Of a stretch of 64,000 nt of DNA, positions 61,048 to 64,000 are shown in pieces. Each line of letters opens with the position of its first letter. Positions within the stretch are counted from its first letter, which is position 1. The translations under genes were made by a program, and so were the position numbers. Location of the stretch: the NCBI GenBank assembly GCA_963783145.1, contig CAWAMM010000005.1:204225-268224 (forward strand), read 5' to 3'. The notes under the pieces were generated by a model. That model saw nothing but the letters and a program-made list of their open reading frames with translations. It had not been told where the DNA came from and made no database searches. Origin of the DNA: DATGKG01 sp963783145 (GTDB taxonomy: Bacteria; Desulfobacterota; Binatia; Binatales; Binataceae).

Positions 61048-63329
61048 GATTGGTCCGCGCGTTTAAGGTCCGCGATTGTGGTGATGCGCATTTGTGGACT
61101 CAAAGCCCGAGGAGCTGCTCCAGGCGGCGTCAAATCATGCCGTCGATAGAGTTGCAGTGCCCCGCGCTCGAAGATCTTATCATAGTCATCGGGTGGAAAT
61201 TTTACCGAATCCGGTGGTGGTACCTGGATCAAGATGTACGGCGGCTTCTGCGCGAGCGCTTCAGGCAGCTCTGCCATTTGCCGGACCCGCCCCCCCGCGA
61301 GCCATCCCACATCGCTGGAAGGGATTTCCTGCACGATAGGGTCATCATCGATCCCGGTATAAACCGAAAAACGGTTGAACTGACGCCATACGATAGCGTC
61401 ATTCGCGATATGAAGGACATGCGTCTTCATGGTGATGCGACCGGCCTTTCGCTCGTCCTGCAGGACGTCCACCAGCGCCAATTCATCCGGTCCCATGGTC
61501 CATTTTGGATCGGGCGTGGAACCCCAGTAACCACGTCCCGCAGTGGAGATATCGATTCCCCAATTTTCGGAAATCGAATGCTCTTCGTAGTCGTAGTTCC
61601 CGTTCGGACGCGGATTCCACGGGTAGATGAGTATCGCGAGCACCGCAATGACTACCACAGCACGGCGTCCGCGATGAAAGAGAACTGCAAATGGAAGCGC
61701 CGCCGGAAACACCAGAAAGTAGGGGGTCCAGTATTCGTCTAACTTGTAGTGAAGATCGTCGATGCCGGCATGGAAGGCAGCCGAACCTTCCATCGAGCCC
61801 AGCTTGCGCGCGATCATTTCGACCACGATAGTCACTAGCAGCGCGATTATCAGCGGCGAGCCGTCGATCGATTTGGCGTCGCGTCCGCGCAAGGTTCCGA
61901 TCACTAACAGTCCCATCGCGGCAAATGCGGAGAGCAACGGGAACTGTTGGAATATCTGCGCGTAGATGGAGTCTGGGACCCTGGTAAGCGTGTAGGCCAG
62001 CACGACCAGGAAGATCGCGAACATCGCAACGTTGTAGCTCCGAGGATCGTAGGCCGAAGGGCTTTCATCATCGCCTAGCTCCGGCTCGGGCAGCGCGCGG
62101 GCGGCAAATACGATCGCGCCAATTCCCGCGATTTGCAGCATCGGCAAAATCGGATAGGCAAGTACAGTTTTGGTTGAAATCGCAAGGTCCGGCGCCGCGA
62201 CCAGCACCGAACCGAAGAGGCATACACCCTTAAGCAGGAGGATTTGCGGACGGGTCGCATCGCGCAGAAGAATCGCGAACGACGCCACCGCGATCGCGAA
62301 GCCGCCGTCGATGGTATGCGACGCGACCGCCGCGCCGAGGATGAGACATCCGAGCGCAAAGGTGGAGCGTCGCGCGCGTCGATCCAGCACCAATCCGAGT
62401 CCAACCCCGACCAACGCAAAGGCCACCGCGGTGCCGCGCACTCCAACCGCGCGCCGAAAGGTGTTGGTGAAGAACAGCATTAGCGATGCCACTCCTCCCG
62501 CCGCGTCTCCCAGCGTGGCCGCGCCGAGCCGGTACGCCCCGAAAATGATCAGACCGGCCATCGGGACGATAGTCGCGCTATGGGCCAGCAGCCCCAATTT
62601 TACCCGCGAACCCATCGCCAGCATTGCGAGAAATAGTTCCAGACCGGGAGTCTGTGCCTGCGGCCCCCAGCATCCGTAAGGATCGTTGTCGAATGGCAAA
62701 TAGCGCCCGAAACTTAGGATCCGCTGCACCGATGCCGGATAGGACATCACGTCCATATACGGTGCTGCGGGAGAGCCGAGTTGCAGGGGGATCAGCCCTA
62801 CCATCACCAGAGCGAATGCGAGCATCGCCATCGCCCGCCCCGGGGTCAGGCGCGGCATGACAAATTGAGTCGGAGTAAGAAAAATCCATGCACCTGACGC
62901 AATCAGAAGAATCCAAATTACGGGCGCGCGGAACAGGCCGATCGGGCCGAGCACCTGCCCCAGAATGTAGGCGGCCATCCAGGCGCCGGCGACCCCGCCG
63001 AGGAGCGCGTCGAAGGAATCGATTCCAGGATCAAGTTTCAGTTGGACGCCGGCGATGACCGCGGCAGTCAACGCCCAGAAGGTCCAGATTTTCAACGCGG
63101 CGAAAAATGTCGCGCCGAGCACCGGCCGGATCCCTTGAAACGCCGCGGAAAAATCAATCTGCCATGGCGTGCCTAGGAGCCGGTAGTACGAAAATATCGA
63201 AATGATCAGCAGCGCCGCCGCGACTCCGGCGCAATCGCGTAGAATCCTGATGTTGCGCGGGGCCACCTGAATCGTCGCAACCACCACGCCGCGGTCCGTG
63301 CTGGCGCGGAAAAATCGAGTTTTCTCCAT
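61044..63329 (-). CDS. Large polytopic membrane protein
   Basis: 761 residues with about 13-15 hydrophobic segments in the first 550 residues, then a soluble C-terminal domain with NGNYDYEEHSISENWGIDIS and ILQVPPPDSVKFPPDDYDK-like acidic sequence. I do not recognise the family with certainty; its shape resembles oligosaccharyltransferase or GT-C membrane enzymes. It is the first gene of the operon and overlaps the GT2 start by four bases (ATGA). The promoter should lie at 63330-63548. Confidence 0.75.
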   Translation of the reverse strand: MEKTRFFRASTDRGVVVATIQVAPRNIRILRDCAGVAAALLIISIFSYYRLLGTPWQIDFSAAFQGIRPVLGATFFAALKIWTFWALTAAVIAGVQLKLDPGIDSFDALLGGVAGAWMAAYILGQVLGPIGLFRAPVIWILLIASGAWIFLTPTQFVMPRLTPGRAMAMLAFALVMVGLIPLQLGSPAAPYMDVMSYPASVQRILSFGRYLPFDNDPYGCWGPQAQTPGLELFLAMLAMGSRVKLGLLAHSATIVPMAGLIIFGAYRLGAATLGDAAGGVASLMLFFTNTFRRAVGVRGTAVAFALVGVGLGLVLDRRARRSTFALGCLILGAAVASHTIDGGFAIAVASFAILLRDATRPQILLLKGVCLFGSVLVAAPDLAISTKTVLAYPILPMLQIAGIGAIVFAARALPEPELGDDESPSAYDPRSYNVAMFAIFLVVLAYTLTRVPDSIYAQIFQQFPLLSAFAAMGLLVIGTLRGRDAKSIDGSPLIIALLVTIVVEMIARKLGSMEGSAAFHAGIDDLHYKLDEYWTPYFLVFPAALPFAVLFHRGRRAVVVIAVLAILIYPWNPRPNGNYDYEEHSISENWGIDISTAGRGYWGSTPDPKWTMGPDELALVDVLQDERKAGRITMKTHVLHIANDAIVWRQFNRFSVYTGIDDDPIVQEIPSSDVGWLAGGRVRQMAELPEALAQKPPYILIQVPPPDSVKFPPDDYDKIFERGALQLYRRHDLTPPGAAPRALSPQMRITTIADLKRADQS

Positions 63330-63548
63330 GGTGGATTTTTCAGGGGTTTCCAGACAGGGAAACTTTTATTCGCTTGGCGGCCTTTTTACCAGATTAGCTC
63401 CTCGCCGTTTCGAACTCTAAGCAATCCCTCCGGAACCCTGACGGATAAATCTACGGTTTGGAGTAGATGCGCGATAACGCGGTCGAATATCGGAGCGCGA
63501 AGGGTCCTGCTGCCGCCCCAATTCCCCCCTGGGACCACGACCCGGCCC
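63330..63548. promoter_or_regulatory. Promoter region of the glycan operon
   Basis: 219 bases upstream of the operon that starts at 63329 on the minus strand. No clear -10/-35 pair was identified by eye. Listed because it is the only gap before the operon's first gene. Confidence 0.3.
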
Positions 63549-63863
63549 TCATTTGCAAAAGCAACTGGAAGGTTTCACGCACGCATTTGCGGAACTGTCT
63601 CCAGGGACGCAGGTGGGTCGTTTTCCTGACTGACAGGTGACGGTACATTTCGGACAGGGCGGCGGACCCTCCACGCTACAGGACGCCGGCTTCGAGAGGT
63701 CCCATCCGGGCGTGGCGGTCGGGGTCGCCGATGCGACTTTGGATTTGTTCGCGCCCCCCTTGCCTTCGACCTTGGATTTGCTCTTTTCGCTGCCGACCGC
63801 CGCGAGGGGCAAAAGCATTAGAACCATCAACAAAATCGTAACCGCGATCTTTTTGTCTTTCAT
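63549..63863 (-). CDS. Small secreted Cys-rich protein
   Basis: 104 residues. A signal peptide (IAVTILLMVLMLLPLAAVG) is followed by a Lys-rich, Ser-rich linker and a 45-residue Cys-rich tail with PPPCPKCTVTCQSGKRPTC and ANACVKPSSCFCK (nine cysteines in total). It is either disulphide-bonded after export or metal-binding. Start ATG 63863 is the first Met with a normal signal. I do not recognise it. It precedes the operon above and is transcribed in the same direction. Confidence 0.65.
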   Translation of the reverse strand: MKDKKIAVTILLMVLMLLPLAAVGSEKSKSKVEGKGGANKSKVASATPTATPGWDLSKPASCSVEGPPPCPKCTVTCQSGKRPTCVPGDSSANACVKPSSCFCK

Positions 63864-64000
63864 AAAGTCTTTTTGTTTTTCAAACGTCGGCAGCGCAATC
63901 TACCCCACGCGCGTCCGACGCCTTTGGGAAGGAAGCCATCTTTCCTCGCCGGGAGGAACTAGGCAAGACCCCAAGCGACAATCGCGAATATCACAACGAA

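Overview
The window is GC-rich chromosomal DNA from a Gram-negative bacterium. The outer-membrane lipid transport genes (mlaE-F-D-C and mlaA), lipoproteins, a Lon/HU locus and many secreted proteins with threonine-proline linkers support this. A CofC-type guanylyltransferase suggests that the organism makes coenzyme F420. Together with the acyl-CoA dehydrogenase modules this points, as inference only, to an uncultured soil lineage such as Candidatus Binatota (Desulfobacterota-like). No rRNA or other taxonomic marker is present to settle it.

Layout. 1-8.7 kb: lon (5' end cut by the window), its terminator, an HU-family gene, a ParE-type toxin-antitoxin pair, tRNA-Val, a DUF4239-like membrane protein, a lipoprotein, a minus-strand operon of acyl-CoA dehydrogenase, APH-fold kinase and DUF6285 (resembling the 4-hydroxyacid/levulinate LvaC-LvaA-LvaB module), mug and a YqeY-like gene. 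8.7-22.2 kb: a frameshifted GNAT gene, an M20 peptidase, a ferritin-like/VIT1 iron transporter, a P3A-type proton ATPase flanked by 28-bp direct repeats, a CBS protein, the mla cluster, cofC, a TPR/SH3 lipoprotein and a dienelactone hydrolase. 22.2-25.7 kb: an array of five related antitoxin/PIN-toxin cassettes at different stages of decay. They are marked by a palindromic operator abutting each antitoxin start and by repeated fragments of the dienelactone hydrolase 3' end.

25.7-38.9 kb: a DEDD-exonuclease/GIY-YIG fusion, a fatty-acid hydroxylase, HdeD, a decayed pair (DUF3142 and a large TPR lipoprotein) between two ~90-bp direct repeats, a secreted metallophosphoesterase, a Tat-exported multicopper oxidase, a secreted HAD phosphatase and a secreted 2H phosphoesterase, the last two between IS21-like remnants. 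39-51 kb: an accessory island of secreted proteins, including a Cys-rich overlapping paralogue pair, a tandem-domain protein and its degenerate upstream relative, and a Thr-Pro-repeat protein frameshifted inside its repeat. Four of its genes share a G6A2 leader just before the start codon.

51.6-63.9 kb: a surface-glycan or protein-glycosylation locus. It has two YfhO-like polytopic paralogues, a DUF2723 protein, a polyprenyl-type GT2, a methyltransferase, a HAD phosphatase and large membrane proteins. Most lie in one tightly coupled minus-strand operon. Housekeeping genes are intact, while frameshifts and nonsense changes concentrate in accessory genes at 8.8-9.6, 23.6 and 29.7-50.1 kb. Several of the indels lie in short homopolymers, so sequencing error has to be separated from true decay.
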